From Dyella kyungheensis (GTDB lineage: Bacteria; Pseudomonadota; Gammaproteobacteria; Xanthomonadales; Rhodanobacteraceae): DNA of 42,917 nt. Both the position numbers and the translations under genes were made by a program. Below the pieces are notes generated by a model. The model made no database searches and was not told the origin of the DNA. It saw only the letters and a program-made list of their open reading frames with translations. The stretch spans positions 1 to 42,917 of the forward strand of contig NZ_JADIKC010000015.1 in the NCBI RefSeq assembly GCF_016905005.1. The letters run 5' to 3'. Positions 20,906-29,510 of this stretch are shown piece after piece. Every line of letters starts with the position of its first letter. Positions within the stretch are counted from its first letter, which is position 1.

Positions 20906-21526
20906 TTAGTTGGCGGCCGTTTGGGCGGGCGGCGTGACGGCCCCTGCCTTGGTTTGAATGCTTCCGCCTCGGGCCCATTGCACGAAGCCATTGAGCAGCG
21001 GGTATACCAGCGGGGAATCCAGGCCTGCCCAATTGAACGCGTTCTGCTGCAGCAGAAGCACGGTCTGGCCGGATGCGGGATCGATGGCCGTCAGCTGGCC
21101 CGTATAGCTGTAGCCACCCCTGAACTGGAAGTACGGCTCGACGACGAGGAACGGTCCAATCTCTTCTGCAAGCCTGTGCAGCCCCACCATGTCTGAAACG
21201 TTGGGCACGCGGTCGGTCAAGTTGCGCTGGATGACGATGGCCTCGAGATCGGACTTGTTGGCGACCTGGTCGAACAGCTTGGAGTTGCGCAGCTCGGTTA
21301 CATAGAACTGGGAAAACTCCTTCGGCTTTTCGTCGGGCACTTTCACGTAGACAAGATGCTTGAACTTCGGATCGAACGGCTTGCTCAGCCTGACCGCGTC
21401 TTTGTCCAAGATCGTCATCGTTGGAAACAAGCCCGACGACGGATCCATGGGCTTGGGTTTGACGTCGGCGCACGCCGAAAGAAGCAGGGCAGGTATCGCT
21501 GCCGCGCAGAAGCGAATGAATTTCAT
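20906..21526 (-). CDS. lipoprotein of unknown function
   Basis: The start at 21526 follows GGGGAA six bases upstream; an ATG four codons earlier lacks an SD. The lipobox is LLSAC (residues 16-20 of MKFIRFCAAAIPALLLSACADVK). The mature part is about 185 residues of mixed alpha/beta: SKPFDPKFKHLVYVKVPDE, VTELRNSKLFDQVANKSDLEAIVIQRN, and FLVVEPYFQFRGGYSYTGQLTAID. This pattern resembles proteins that measure an outer-membrane assembly-like fold, but I cannot name the family. Same strand as the lipoprotein at 20041, with a 175-bp gap. Confidence 0.6.
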   Translation of the reverse strand: MKFIRFCAAAIPALLLSACADVKPKPMDPSSGLFPTMTILDKDAVRLSKPFDPKFKHLVYVKVPDEKPKEFSQFYVTELRNSKLFDQVANKSDLEAIVIQRNLTDRVPNVSDMVGLHRLAEEIGPFLVVEPYFQFRGGYSYTGQLTAIDPASGQTVLLLQQNAFNWAGLDSPLVYPLLNGFVQWARGGSIQTKAGAVTPPAQTAAN

Positions 21527-21625
21527 CGAATTCCCCATTCGTTAGCATCCATGACTTGTCGTTTGTCCGCGGGCGCCGATGTGACACCCGTGCATTTCAG
21601 TTGGCGAAGCGAAAAGCGCGACAAC

Positions 21626-22747
21626 CTAGCTGTGCGGCGCCACGCGGGGCACAAGTGTTGCCACGTCGACACCCTTGATCTGCGCCACGGTCATGGTGAA
21701 AGCGGATAGCGCATTGGCGCCAAGCAACAACTCGCACGACTGACACGTCAATGCCTTCACCTTGTGCAGCTCTATCGGCCCGACCATCAACTGGTCGATC
21801 AACACCTCTTTGGCGCCCACCACGCGTCCGTCGGCCAGATGCGCCTCGACCTGTGCGCGAACCATGGTGTAGGGGGTCTTGGCGGCAGCAAGGAAATCGT
21901 CATTGACGACCACGCTTGTCGCGCCGGTATCCACCACAAAGGCTCGAACTCCCGATTGGCCGACGCTGACCGGCGCAAAGAAGGTGTCCTTGAATTTCAC
22001 CAGGCGCAGGCCCGTGACTTCCTGGTCCTGGGTGGCATCGAGATCATGCATGGAGGATTCGATAGCCATGCGATTGGCCATAAAGCGTGCGGACTCGCCA
22101 TGTTCGTCGAGGTACTGATCGAACTCCGACAGCAACGTCAACGCTTCGTAGTTGCGCTTCTTGCTCACCAGCAAACGAGCCAGATTTTCGCGGACGTCTA
22201 CCAGCGACGGCATCAGCTTGAGGGTCTTGTAGGACCAGTCGATCGCCTCGTCGGTACGTCCGACTTTTCCCAGGCTATCGGCGTAGAACGCGAAAAGATC
22301 GTACGACCCCGCGCCCATGCCGATGTCTTTCTCGAAAGCCGCAATGGCCTGCTCGTGCTTGTCCTGCTTGTTGAGAACGAAGCCGAGATTCGCAATGGCA
22401 CGCACGTCCGTGGGCCTTCGCTTGACGTACTCGCTCCAGTTCGCCTCGGCACAAGCGAGGTCGTTGCTGCGCATGCACTTGACCGCCGCGGCCTGCACGC
22501 TTGCGGAAGACGCGGGAGTGGCGCCTGGCGCGGACGTCGTGGAGGTGTTCGCTTCTTCTCGTCCCGAGGACGAAGGGGAGCAGCCGGCCAGCCATCCCAC
22601 TGACGCAAATGCACAGAGCGCGATCAACCTTCGCGCTATCGCAGGACGGGGACGTTGTTCAGCGCCTATCCGTTGCGACAGACCCATCGGGCCTCTCGTC
22701 CACGAATCAAACTCCTTCATCTCTCTGTCGGAACGGATTCCATCCAT
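21626..22747 (-). CDS. TPR protein with retropepsin-like aspartyl protease domain
   Basis: 373 residues. ATG 22747 is preceded by AGGAGG six bases upstream, which fixes the start; an open frame 40 codons further upstream is ignored. A hydrophobic segment ending in LAGC (WLAGCSPSSSG) follows a long basic N-terminus. Tetratricopeptide-like helices come next (CAEANWSEYVKRRPTDVRAI, then LGFVLNKQDKHEQAIAAFEK). The C-terminal domain has the aspartyl protease motif D273-T-G in FVVDTGATSVVVNDDFL, with a later LLLGANALSAF segment as in clan AA retropepsin-like proteins. Function is probably an envelope protease or assembly helper. Confidence 0.75.
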   Translation of the reverse strand: MDGIRSDREMKEFDSWTRGPMGLSQRIGAEQRPRPAIARRLIALCAFASVGWLAGCSPSSSGREEANTSTTSAPGATPASSASVQAAAVKCMRSNDLACAEANWSEYVKRRPTDVRAIANLGFVLNKQDKHEQAIAAFEKDIGMGAGSYDLFAFYADSLGKVGRTDEAIDWSYKTLKLMPSLVDVRENLARLLVSKKRNYEALTLLSEFDQYLDEHGESARFMANRMAIESSMHDLDATQDQEVTGLRLVKFKDTFFAPVSVGQSGVRAFVVDTGATSVVVNDDFLAAAKTPYTMVRAQVEAHLADGRVVGAKEVLIDQLMVGPIELHKVKALTCQSCELLLGANALSAFTMTVAQIKGVDVATLVPRVAPHS

Positions 22748-23175
22748 TGCCATCCTCCTGGCCTTATTGAGACGCGCAGGAGAACGAAGCGCAAAAACTT
22801 GCGCAGTCGACAGTGAAACCAGATTTCCCCTTGCATAAATCGTGTCATGCCGTCTTTTGCGCTGCAAGTATCACGATCCATATAGAGAGGCATTCCAAGA
22901 GTCGTTGGCTCGCGATCTTTGAACCGGGAAAGCGCGCATTTCAATCGCCTGCCGAACTTCGGATTGAGGCGTCTAAGCGGAAGCAAATGTCCTGATGTCT
23001 GATATCGGCCAGAACGACACGGTGTGAATGGTTGTGCGCGCGATGCCATCGGGCGGTAGCTCTTTGCTTATCTTCCAGAAGTCCACTATGGATCGAGAGC
23101 GGACTTAGCTATCGTAGAAAAAACCGCTAATGGCCCTGGTGGCCGAACAGTCCATCTGACATCAAGGATGTGTCC
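22748..23175. promoter_or_regulatory. divergent intergenic region
   Basis: 428 bases between the divergent TPR/protease and glycosyltransferase genes; promoters for both are expected here. Nothing matches a strong sigma-70 consensus by eye. It also contains the possible hairpin remnant at 23081. Confidence 0.45.
23081..23104 (+). repeat. possible remnant of the array hairpin
   Basis: GTCCACTATGGATCGAGAGCGGAC keeps both outer arms (GTCC..CT and AGCGGAC) but not the loop. It lies far from the array and upstream of a gene, so it may be chance or a decayed copy. Confidence 0.35.
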
Positions 23176-24699
23176 ATGATCGAGACCGTTAATCCAGCTC
23201 AGAGCCTGGCGCCGGGCAACCGAAAAGGTATCGCGCCCGTGATCGTCATCGCGGTGCTGTTTGGCGTGGCCCACATGCTGACCAATGGGCAATACGGTTT
23301 TCATCGCGACGAGTGGCAGTTCCTTAGCGACGCGCAGCATCTGGATTGGGGTTTCGTGCCTTATCCACCTTTGACGGCGGCGCTGGAATTCCTGGGCCTC
23401 AAGATGTTCGGCCTGTCGCTCGTGGGCTTGCGGCTGTTCTCGGTGTTTGCACAGGTATGCGTGATATTGGTCGCTGGCTTGATGGCCCGCGACCTGGGAG
23501 GCGGGCGGCCGGCGCAGGTCTTCACTGCCATCGCGGTAGGGCTGTCGCCCGTGCCGATGTTCGAGGCGACGGAATTCCAGTATTCCTCGTTCGATCTGCT
23601 GTGGTGGGTGCTGATCGCCTGGTGCGTCATTCGCCTGTTGCGGGACGAAGAGCCGCGCTGGTGGGTGGCGATTGGCGTAGTGGCAGGCCTCGGCTTGCTG
23701 ACGAAATATTCGATCGCGTTCGAGTTGACAGGCGTGCTGGTGGGCGTGCTTCTCACGGATGCGCGGCGCTATGTCACGAGTCGCTGGTTCTGGGCCGGCG
23801 GTGCCATTGCGCTACTGCTGTTCGCTCCCAACCTGGCCTGGCTGATCCGACACGACTTTATTTCGTACCATTTCCTGCAGAGCATCCACGCGCGTGATGT
23901 GCGCCTGGGACGCGCGGACGGCTTCCTGCGAGATCAGTTCCTGTTGAACGCGAACCTGTTCGCCGCACCGGTCTGGTTGGCGGGTTTGTACGCTTACTTC
24001 AAAAGTCGCCGCTATCGCATGCTTGCGTGGATGTACGTGGTGCCACTGCTGCTGTTCCTGTGTGCGCGGGGGCGCTTCTACTACGTGTGCGGCGCGTACC
24101 CGATGCTACTCGCCATGGGCTCGGTCGTAGGCGTGCAGTGGTTGGGCAGCCTTCGTCCTGCATGGCGGGTTGGCATTGCCACGCTGCTCATGACCGGCGT
24201 CCTCGCCGCGGGCGTGTATGCAACGATGCGCATCGTGCCTATTGCAACGAGCGGTCCGTTGCGTGACTTTGCACTGCGGAACAACGGCGATCTCCGCGAG
24301 GAGATCGGCTGGGAAGACATCGTCGCCCGCGTGGCAGCCATCCGCGATGCGTTGCCGCCCGAACAGCAGGCGAACCTGGGCATCGCCGTGGGCAACTATG
24401 GCGAGTACGGCGCCATCGCCGTGATGGGCCAGCGCTATCACCTTCCCACACCGATCACCACGATCAATTCCGGATGGCTGCGCGGCTATCCGCAGACGGC
24501 ACCCACCACTTTCATCGTGCTGGGCAATTCGCTCGAGCGCGCGAGTCAGTTGCTCTTCGATTGCCGCGTTGCCGGCCATACGAACAACGCCTGGAACGTG
24601 GGCAACGAGGAAAGCCTGGATCACCCCGATATCTTCGTGTGCGGCCGCCCTCGGGGGCCCATAAGCGAGCTTTGGAAGCGTGGGCCGGAGTTTGGGTGA
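23176..24699 (+). CDS. GT39-type membrane glycosyltransferase
   Basis: 507 residues with about eleven membrane segments. The first periplasmic loop contains H43-R-D-E46 followed by WQFL, the acidic pair expected at the active site of GT-C transferases (PMT/ArnT class, PF13231). A basic loop (RYVTSRWF) and a C-terminal soluble domain of about 150 residues follow. The family transfers sugar from an undecaprenyl-phosphate donor to lipid A, proteins or polysaccharides. The acceptor is not shown by sequence. An AAGGA SD is seven bases from ATG 23176; the GTG at 23170 is too close to it. Confidence 0.8.
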   Translation: MIETVNPAQSLAPGNRKGIAPVIVIAVLFGVAHMLTNGQYGFHRDEWQFLSDAQHLDWGFVPYPPLTAALEFLGLKMFGLSLVGLRLFSVFAQVCVILVAGLMARDLGGGRPAQVFTAIAVGLSPVPMFEATEFQYSSFDLLWWVLIAWCVIRLLRDEEPRWWVAIGVVAGLGLLTKYSIAFELTGVLVGVLLTDARRYVTSRWFWAGGAIALLLFAPNLAWLIRHDFISYHFLQSIHARDVRLGRADGFLRDQFLLNANLFAAPVWLAGLYAYFKSRRYRMLAWMYVVPLLLFLCARGRFYYVCGAYPMLLAMGSVVGVQWLGSLRPAWRVGIATLLMTGVLAAGVYATMRIVPIATSGPLRDFALRNNGDLREEIGWEDIVARVAAIRDALPPEQQANLGIAVGNYGEYGAIAVMGQRYHLPTPITTINSGWLRGYPQTAPTTFIVLGNSLERASQLLFDCRVAGHTNNAWNVGNEESLDHPDIFVCGRPRGPISELWKRGPEFG

Positions 24700-24772
24700 G
24701 TTAGCTCAAAGGCTGGCAGGGGCTTGGGGCGAGCTGGCGGCGACGCTCGCTTCGAGTTGGAAACAGGCCTTC

Positions 24773-25168
24773 TCAGTCGCCCTTTGCATCGCCTCTCAGT
24801 TCGTCGACTGATATGGCCATGCTTTGGAGTTTGCCGAGTTTGAGCGCCTCGTGTTCCGTCCACAGGATTTCGCAGCCATCTTCCAATGGCTCATAGATCG
24901 GAACCAGATCGCTGATTCCTTCAAAGACCCATTGGACGGGAATACCTTCCGAGCCACCCTCATAAGGCTCGGTGTGCAGCCTTGCCTGGGCCTCGACCTT
25001 GCTATACGCCTCGTCGAAACTGTCCGCTCGCACGAGGACGGTATTTTCCCAGGCCAGGAATTCGCCATCCGCATCGTCATTGCCCGTGGCGTTCAGTTCG
25101 ATGAATCGGACAAGGTATGAACCTACGTACCAGCCTACGGGTGAGGTGTCTCTCGACGATTGGCTCAT
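24773..25168 (-). CDS. DUF4288-like protein
   Basis: 131 residues. WYVGSYLVRFIELNATGNDD, then WENTVLVRADSFDEAYSKVEAQARL, then VQWVFEGISDLVPIYEPLEDGCEILW follows the DUF4288 pattern (WY.a.l......, A.s.eeA, f.Gv.dl...l.dG.Ei). It is a small soluble domain of unknown function. The start is uncertain: ATG 25168 has no SD. GTG 25198 lies exactly after the stop of the upstream AraC-type gene and might be translated by coupling, which would also suggest a shared transcript. Confidence 0.7.
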   Translation of the reverse strand: MSQSSRDTSPVGWYVGSYLVRFIELNATGNDDADGEFLAWENTVLVRADSFDEAYSKVEAQARLHTEPYEGGSEGIPVQWVFEGISDLVPIYEPLEDGCEILWTEHEALKLGKLQSMAISVDELRGDAKGD

Positions 25169-25198
25169 GGGTCTGTGCTTGTGTATCGGAACAGACAC

Positions 25199-26272
25199 TC
25201 AAGCCGCATGCTGCCGCGCGCTACGCGGCGGCATTCCCGTCCACCGCTTGAACGCACGCCGGAACTCGCGCGGATCGCTGAAGCCGATCTCCAGCCCGAT
25301 CTCGGCCACGCTCAAGGTGCCGCCATGCAGCAGTTCCAAAGCGCGCTCGGCGCGGACACGATCATGGATTTCGCGGAACACGCGGCCGCCTTCGGCGAGA
25401 CGTCGACGCAGCGAGCGTTCGCTCATGTTGAGCATGCGCGCCACGTCGGGCAGGCGGGGTTGATGGCGCAGGTGGCTGCGCAGCAGGCGTTCCACCGAGG
25501 CCACGATTTCCTGCTGCGGGCCTTCGATGTCGTGCTGTTGCGTGCACAGCGCGAGTGCCTGTTGTGCGGTGAGCGGGTTGTGGGTGGGCAAGGGATGCTC
25601 CAGCCACTGCGCGTCGATCACCACGCGGTTGTGGCGGGCGCCGAACACCAGCTCGCACTGGAAGAAATCGGCGTAGTCCTGCGCATGCTCGGGGCGTGCG
25701 TAGGTCAGTTCCAGACGTTGCGGGCGAAAGTTCGAGCCGGCCAGTTCGCGCGCGATCGCCAGCGAACTGGCGAACAGCTCTTCGCATAGGAACGGCAGCA
25801 AGGGGGCGTCGTTGAATCGCGGCCACACGGCCAGCGCCACTTCGCGCGGCGCCACCACTTCGAAACTCACGTCGACCAGGCTGCCACTGACGCGATGATG
25901 GGCGATGCCCACCTTCATCGCATCGCCGAACGTAGCGGAGGTCATCATGGCCAGGCCGAGCAGGCCAAAGCTGCCCAGCGTTTCGGTCCGGCCCACGGCC
26001 AGCCCGAGCCCCGCTTCGCCGGTGGCCTGCTGCGCGCGGCGGATCACCGAGCGCGCCTGGCGATAGGAGATGCGCAGCGTGGGGTCGTTCAGTTGTTCGC
26101 GTTGCAGGCCCGAACCCGCGAACCAGCCGTCGCAGCGCTGCCCGCGCGACAAGGCAAGCTGGGTGAGGTGCACGAGGATGTTCGGCGGTGTTTCGGCCAC
26201 GGTAAAGCGCGCATCGGCGCTCAGTTGCGCCGACGCGGTATCGTCGGTGACATGGCTGATAACAGCGGACAT
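25199..26272 (-). CDS. AraC family transcriptional regulator
   Basis: 357 residues. The N-terminal part (residues about 15-220, with QRCDGWFAGSGLQREQLNDPTLRIS) is the arabinose-binding-like AraC_N domain of the OruR/ArgR-type group. The C-terminal ~100 residues carry two helix-turn-helix motifs (LPDVARMLNMSERSLRRRLAEGG and SVAEIGLEIGFSDPREFRRAFKRWTGMPP), which bind DNA. Effector unknown. It is transcribed divergently from the acid phosphatase at 26401 and is the natural candidate for its regulator. The start at 26272 is chosen by the family N-terminus; the frame is open to 26365. Confidence 0.85.
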   Translation of the reverse strand: MSAVISHVTDDTASAQLSADARFTVAETPPNILVHLTQLALSRGQRCDGWFAGSGLQREQLNDPTLRISYRQARSVIRRAQQATGEAGLGLAVGRTETLGSFGLLGLAMMTSATFGDAMKVGIAHHRVSGSLVDVSFEVVAPREVALAVWPRFNDAPLLPFLCEELFASSLAIARELAGSNFRPQRLELTYARPEHAQDYADFFQCELVFGARHNRVVIDAQWLEHPLPTHNPLTAQQALALCTQQHDIEGPQQEIVASVERLLRSHLRHQPRLPDVARMLNMSERSLRRRLAEGGRVFREIHDRVRAERALELLHGGTLSVAEIGLEIGFSDPREFRRAFKRWTGMPPRSARQHAA

Positions 26273-26400
26273 GACCTGTGCTCCCACCCCCGAGAGCGCT
26301 GGATGGACCCAGCGAGACCCTTGATCTATATCATGGCCTTCGGGCCAGCGCCTTATGCAATGCACAAGGCCGCCGCCCCGTTGCCCCAGGGAGAACGCCG
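26273..26400. promoter_or_regulatory. divergent promoter region, AraC regulator / acid phosphatase
   Basis: 128 bases between the two divergent starts, expected to hold both promoters and regulator sites. No inverted or direct repeat stands out. AGGGAGAACGCCG before 26401 is the SD of the phosphatase gene. Confidence 0.5.
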
Positions 26401-27210
26401 ATGAACACGTTTCTGGCTGCTTGTCGTCGCGCCGTAGGGATGGGCCTGCTGCTCCCGCTGGCGGCCTGTGCCCCGGTGCAAACCCCGGCCTCCCAGCGGC
26501 CGCCGGCCAGCGCCGGATCGGTGGCCGCCTCGCTGCAGACGGCCGAATTGCTCCCGGCGGCCCCCAAGGCCGGCACGCCCCGCTATGAGGCGGACCGCCA
26601 GGTGTTCCTGGCCACCCGCAAGCTGCAGGACTCGCCGCGCTGGACGCTGGCCCAGCAGGACGTCGATTACGCCACGCCCAAGCTGATGGCCGACTTCAGC
26701 TGCGCCATGGGTACGCCGCTCGACGCCGCCGCGCTCCCCAGGCTCGCGGCCCTGGTGGACGACACCAGCAACGCGGCGGATGCCTCCACTTCACCGGCGA
26801 AGAAGGCCAACCAGCGCCAGCGCCCGTTCCTGATCGACCAGGGCGCCACCTGCCAGTCCACCGAACGGCTCGCCAAGAGCTTCGACTATCCCTCCGGCCA
26901 TGCGACGCGCGGCTGGGCCGTGGGCCTCGTGTTGGCGGAGCTGGCGCCGGATCGCGCCACCGACCTGTTGCTGCGCTCGCGCGCCTTCGCCGACAGTCGC
27001 GTGGTCTGCGGCGTGCACAATCTCAGTGCCGTCGAGGCGGGCGCGATGAACGGCGCGGCGGTGGTGGCCGTGCTGCATGCGTCGCCAGCGTTCCAGTCCA
27101 GCCTGGCCGCCGCGAAGCAGGAACTGAATGCGTATCGCGCGGCGAACCACAGCATGCCCACGGCGCAGTGCAGCGCGCAGAAGGCCTTGATCGAACCGAC
27201 GCCGTATTGA
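26401..27210 (+). CDS. class A nonspecific acid phosphatase, PAP2 family, lipoprotein
   Basis: 269 residues. The PAP2/haloperoxidase signature is complete: K134-x6-R141-P142, then P164-S165-G166-H167, then S199-R200-x5-H206. The three-motif spacing and an exported protein of about 250 residues point to bacterial class A acid phosphatases (PhoN/PhoC-like), which dephosphorylate phosphomonoesters in the periplasm. A signal with lipobox LAAC (LLLPLAACAPV) implies lipidation. The N-terminal SAGSVAASLQTAELLPAAPKAG is a loose linker. Possible regulator: the divergent AraC gene. Confidence 0.9.
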   Translation: MNTFLAACRRAVGMGLLLPLAACAPVQTPASQRPPASAGSVAASLQTAELLPAAPKAGTPRYEADRQVFLATRKLQDSPRWTLAQQDVDYATPKLMADFSCAMGTPLDAAALPRLAALVDDTSNAADASTSPAKKANQRQRPFLIDQGATCQSTERLAKSFDYPSGHATRGWAVGLVLAELAPDRATDLLLRSRAFADSRVVCGVHNLSAVEAGAMNGAAVVAVLHASPAFQSSLAAAKQELNAYRAANHSMPTAQCSAQKALIEPTPY

Positions 27211-27212
27211 GC

Positions 27213-27246
27213 ACGCCACGACCGGCGTAAGCTGGTCGCGTGGCTT
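27213..27246 (+). terminator. possible terminator hairpin after phosphatase
   Basis: CCACGACCGGC, loop GTAA, GCTGGTCGCGTGG: a stem with a two-base bulge and one G-U pair just after the phosphatase stop. There is no T-run, so confidence is low. Confidence 0.35.
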
Positions 27247-27274
27247 CTTCACCGCGAGACACGGGGACGAGTGC

Positions 27275-28744
27275 ATGGATCAGGAGAGTTCGTCGTCTTT
27301 CGACGCGCTGATCATCGGTGCGGGCCTGTCGGGCATCGGCATGGCATGCCACCTCGCCATGGATCATCCCGGTTTGCGCGTGGGCCTGATCGAACGCCGC
27401 GCGGCGATGGGCGGCACGTGGGATCTGTTCCGCTATCCCGGCGTGCGCTCGGACTCGGACATGTTCACCTTCGGCTACGCGTTTCGCCCCTGGCATGCGC
27501 TGGACGTGATGGCCGATGGGGACGCCATTCGCAACTACGTCATCGACACGGCGCGCGAGTACGGCGTAGACGGCAAGATCCACTACGGCCTGAAAGTGCT
27601 CTCCTCGTCGTGGTCGAGCACGGCGCGTCAGTGGCGCGTGCAGGTGCTCGACGAACAACGCTGCGAAACGCGCGAGTTCACCAGCCGCTTCCTGATCGTC
27701 TGCACCGGCTACTACAACTACGATCGCGGCTACCTGCCGGCATTTCCCGGCGTGGATCGATTCCAGGGGCAGTGCGTGCATCCGCAACAGTGGCCGCCTG
27801 GGCTGGACTATCGCGACAAGCGCGTGGTCGTGATCGGCAGTGGCGCAACGGCGGTGACGCTGGTGCCCGCGATGGCCGGGGATGCGGCACACGTGACGAT
27901 GTTGCAACGCTCGCCTACCTACATCCTGTCGTTGCCGCGCTTCGACAAGATTTCCGCGGTGCTGCAGACCTTCCTGCCGAAGCCGCTGGTATTCCGCATG
28001 GCGCGGCGGCGGAATATTTTCCTTACCCGCCTTATCTACAAGGCCGCGCGACGCTGGCCGGACAAGGTGCGTGCGTTCCTGCTTTCCGGTGTGCGCAAGA
28101 AGCTCGGTCCCGATGCCGACATGCGCCACTTCACGCCAACCTACCAGCCCTGGGATCAGCGTCTGTGCGTGGTTCCCGATGGCGACCTGTTCGAGGCCAT
28201 CAAGAGCGGCAAGGCATCCGTGATGACCGGTGATGTCGCCACGTTTACCGAGCATGGCGTGCAGCTGACATCGGGCGAGCTGCTGGAGGCCGATCTGGTC
28301 ATCACCGCCACCGGGCTCGACATGCAGACCCTGGGTGGCATGCAGCTTGACGTGGATGGGCAGCCGCGGGTGATGGGCGAACTGGTCACCTACAAAGGCG
28401 TGCTGTTGCAGGACACGCCGAACTTCGCCTGCATTTTCGGTTACACGAATGCGCCGTGGACGCTGAAGGCGGACCTCGCCGCGAAATACGTCTGTCGATT
28501 GCTTGCGCATATGCGTGAACAGGGCGCCAGCGTGGTGACGCCGCGTGCACCCGCGGATGAGCGGCAGGACGATTCGATCATGGGCGCGCTGACGTCGGGC
28601 TATGTGCAGCGAGGTGCGCCGGTGTTGCCCAAACAGGGCCGACATGTGCCGTGGCGCGTATTGAACAACTACGAGCGCGATTGCGAGATGCTGCTGAAGT
28701 GGCCCGTTGCGGATGCCGCGCTGGAAATCCAGCACTCCCTGTAG
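27275..28744 (+). CDS. flavin-containing monooxygenase, Baeyer-Villiger type
   Basis: 489 residues. The FAD-binding Rossmann motif IIGAGLSG is at residues 13-20, followed by GGTWDLFRYPGVRSDSDM, the typical FMO/BVMO segment. The Baeyer-Villiger fingerprint FxGxxxHxxxW is met exactly by F163-Q-G-Q-C-V-H169-P-Q-Q-W173, and the NADPH-binding motif VVVIGSGATAV follows. Such enzymes oxidise ketones to esters, or sulfur and nitrogen compounds, using NADPH and O2. Substrate unknown. Its stop coincides with the start of the tandem REP array. Confidence 0.88.
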   Translation: MDQESSSSFDALIIGAGLSGIGMACHLAMDHPGLRVGLIERRAAMGGTWDLFRYPGVRSDSDMFTFGYAFRPWHALDVMADGDAIRNYVIDTAREYGVDGKIHYGLKVLSSSWSSTARQWRVQVLDEQRCETREFTSRFLIVCTGYYNYDRGYLPAFPGVDRFQGQCVHPQQWPPGLDYRDKRVVVIGSGATAVTLVPAMAGDAAHVTMLQRSPTYILSLPRFDKISAVLQTFLPKPLVFRMARRRNIFLTRLIYKAARRWPDKVRAFLLSGVRKKLGPDADMRHFTPTYQPWDQRLCVVPDGDLFEAIKSGKASVMTGDVATFTEHGVQLTSGELLEADLVITATGLDMQTLGGMQLDVDGQPRVMGELVTYKGVLLQDTPNFACIFGYTNAPWTLKADLAAKYVCRLLAHMREQGASVVTPRAPADERQDDSIMGALTSGYVQRGAPVLPKQGRHVPWRVLNNYERDCEMLLKWPVADAALEIQHSL

Positions 28745-29495
28745 GAGCGCACCCTGTGCGCGACCGCAAGGCCATGTCGGTACCGCTTCGTAGGCTCGTC
28801 GCGCACAAGTGCGCTCCCACAGGACCGAGGTGAGTTGAAGGCGCCGCCACCTTGTGGGAGCGCGCTTGCGCGCGACTGCGGCGCCGTGCTGCTACCGCTT
28901 CGTAGGTTTGTCGCGCACAGGGTGCGCTCCCACAGGACCGAGGTGAGTTGAAGGCGCCGCCACCTTGTGGGAGCGCGCTTGCGCGCGACTGCGGCGCCGT
29001 GCTGCTACCGCTTCGTAGGTTTGTCGCGCACAAGTGCGCTCCCACAGGACTGAGGTGAGTTGGAGACGCCGCCACTTTGTGGGAGCGCGCTTGCGCGCGA
29101 CTGCGGCGCCGTGCCGTTACCGCTTCGTAGGTTTGTCGCGCACAGGGTGCGCTCCCACAGGACTGAGGTGAGTTGGAGACGCCGTCACCTTGTGGGAGCG
29201 CGCTTGCGCGCGACTGCGGCGCCGTGCCGTACCGCTTCGTAGGTTTGTCGCGCACAAGTGCGCTCCCACAGGACTGAGGTGAGTTGAAGACGCCGTCACC
29301 TTGTGGGACCGCGCTTGCACGCGACTGCAGCGCCGTGCCGCTACCGCTTCGTAGGTTTGTCGCGCACAAGTGCTCTCCCACAGGACTGAGGTGAGTTAGA
29401 GACGCCGTCACTTTGTGGGAGCGCGCTTGCGCGCGACTGCGGCGCTGCGCCGATACCGCTCCGTAGGCTTGTCGCGCACAAGTGCGCTCCCACAG
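28741..29495. repeat. tandem REP array, seven ~112-bp units
   Basis: Unit starts (GTGGGAGCGC or equivalent) lie at about 28741, 28854, 28967, 29079, 29192, 29303 and 29415, a period of 111-113 bp. Each unit is flanked by a long imperfect hairpin: TGTGGGAGCGC... at one end and GCGCTCCCACA at the other, with GTCGCGCACA inside. The intervening linker (GGTGAGTTG.AG.CGCC) is also repeated. The same core occurs singly at 38331-38430. It fills the space between two convergent genes and is best read as amplified REP/BIME-type units, not CRISPR. Confidence 0.9.
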
Positions 29496-29510
29496 AAAGC
29501 GGCGGGAGCA

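Noticed and set aside
23081-23104. True array hairpin outside the array
   Set aside because: Only the outer arms match and the conserved loop is missing, so it is listed as a possible remnant and not counted as evidence for mobility.
27023-28735. 570-aa minus-strand frame opposite the monooxygenase
   Set aside because: The + strand protein has complete FAD and Baeyer-Villiger motifs; the reverse product has His/Arg/Gln-rich noise.
28578-29411. Proline/Ser/Cys-rich 277-aa minus-strand frame
   Set aside because: It is just the translation of the tandem REP array, visible as repeated peptide blocks.
28741-29495. CRISPR array
   Set aside because: Regular spacing, but the whole 112-bp unit is repeated including the linkers; there are no unique spacers and no cas genes.
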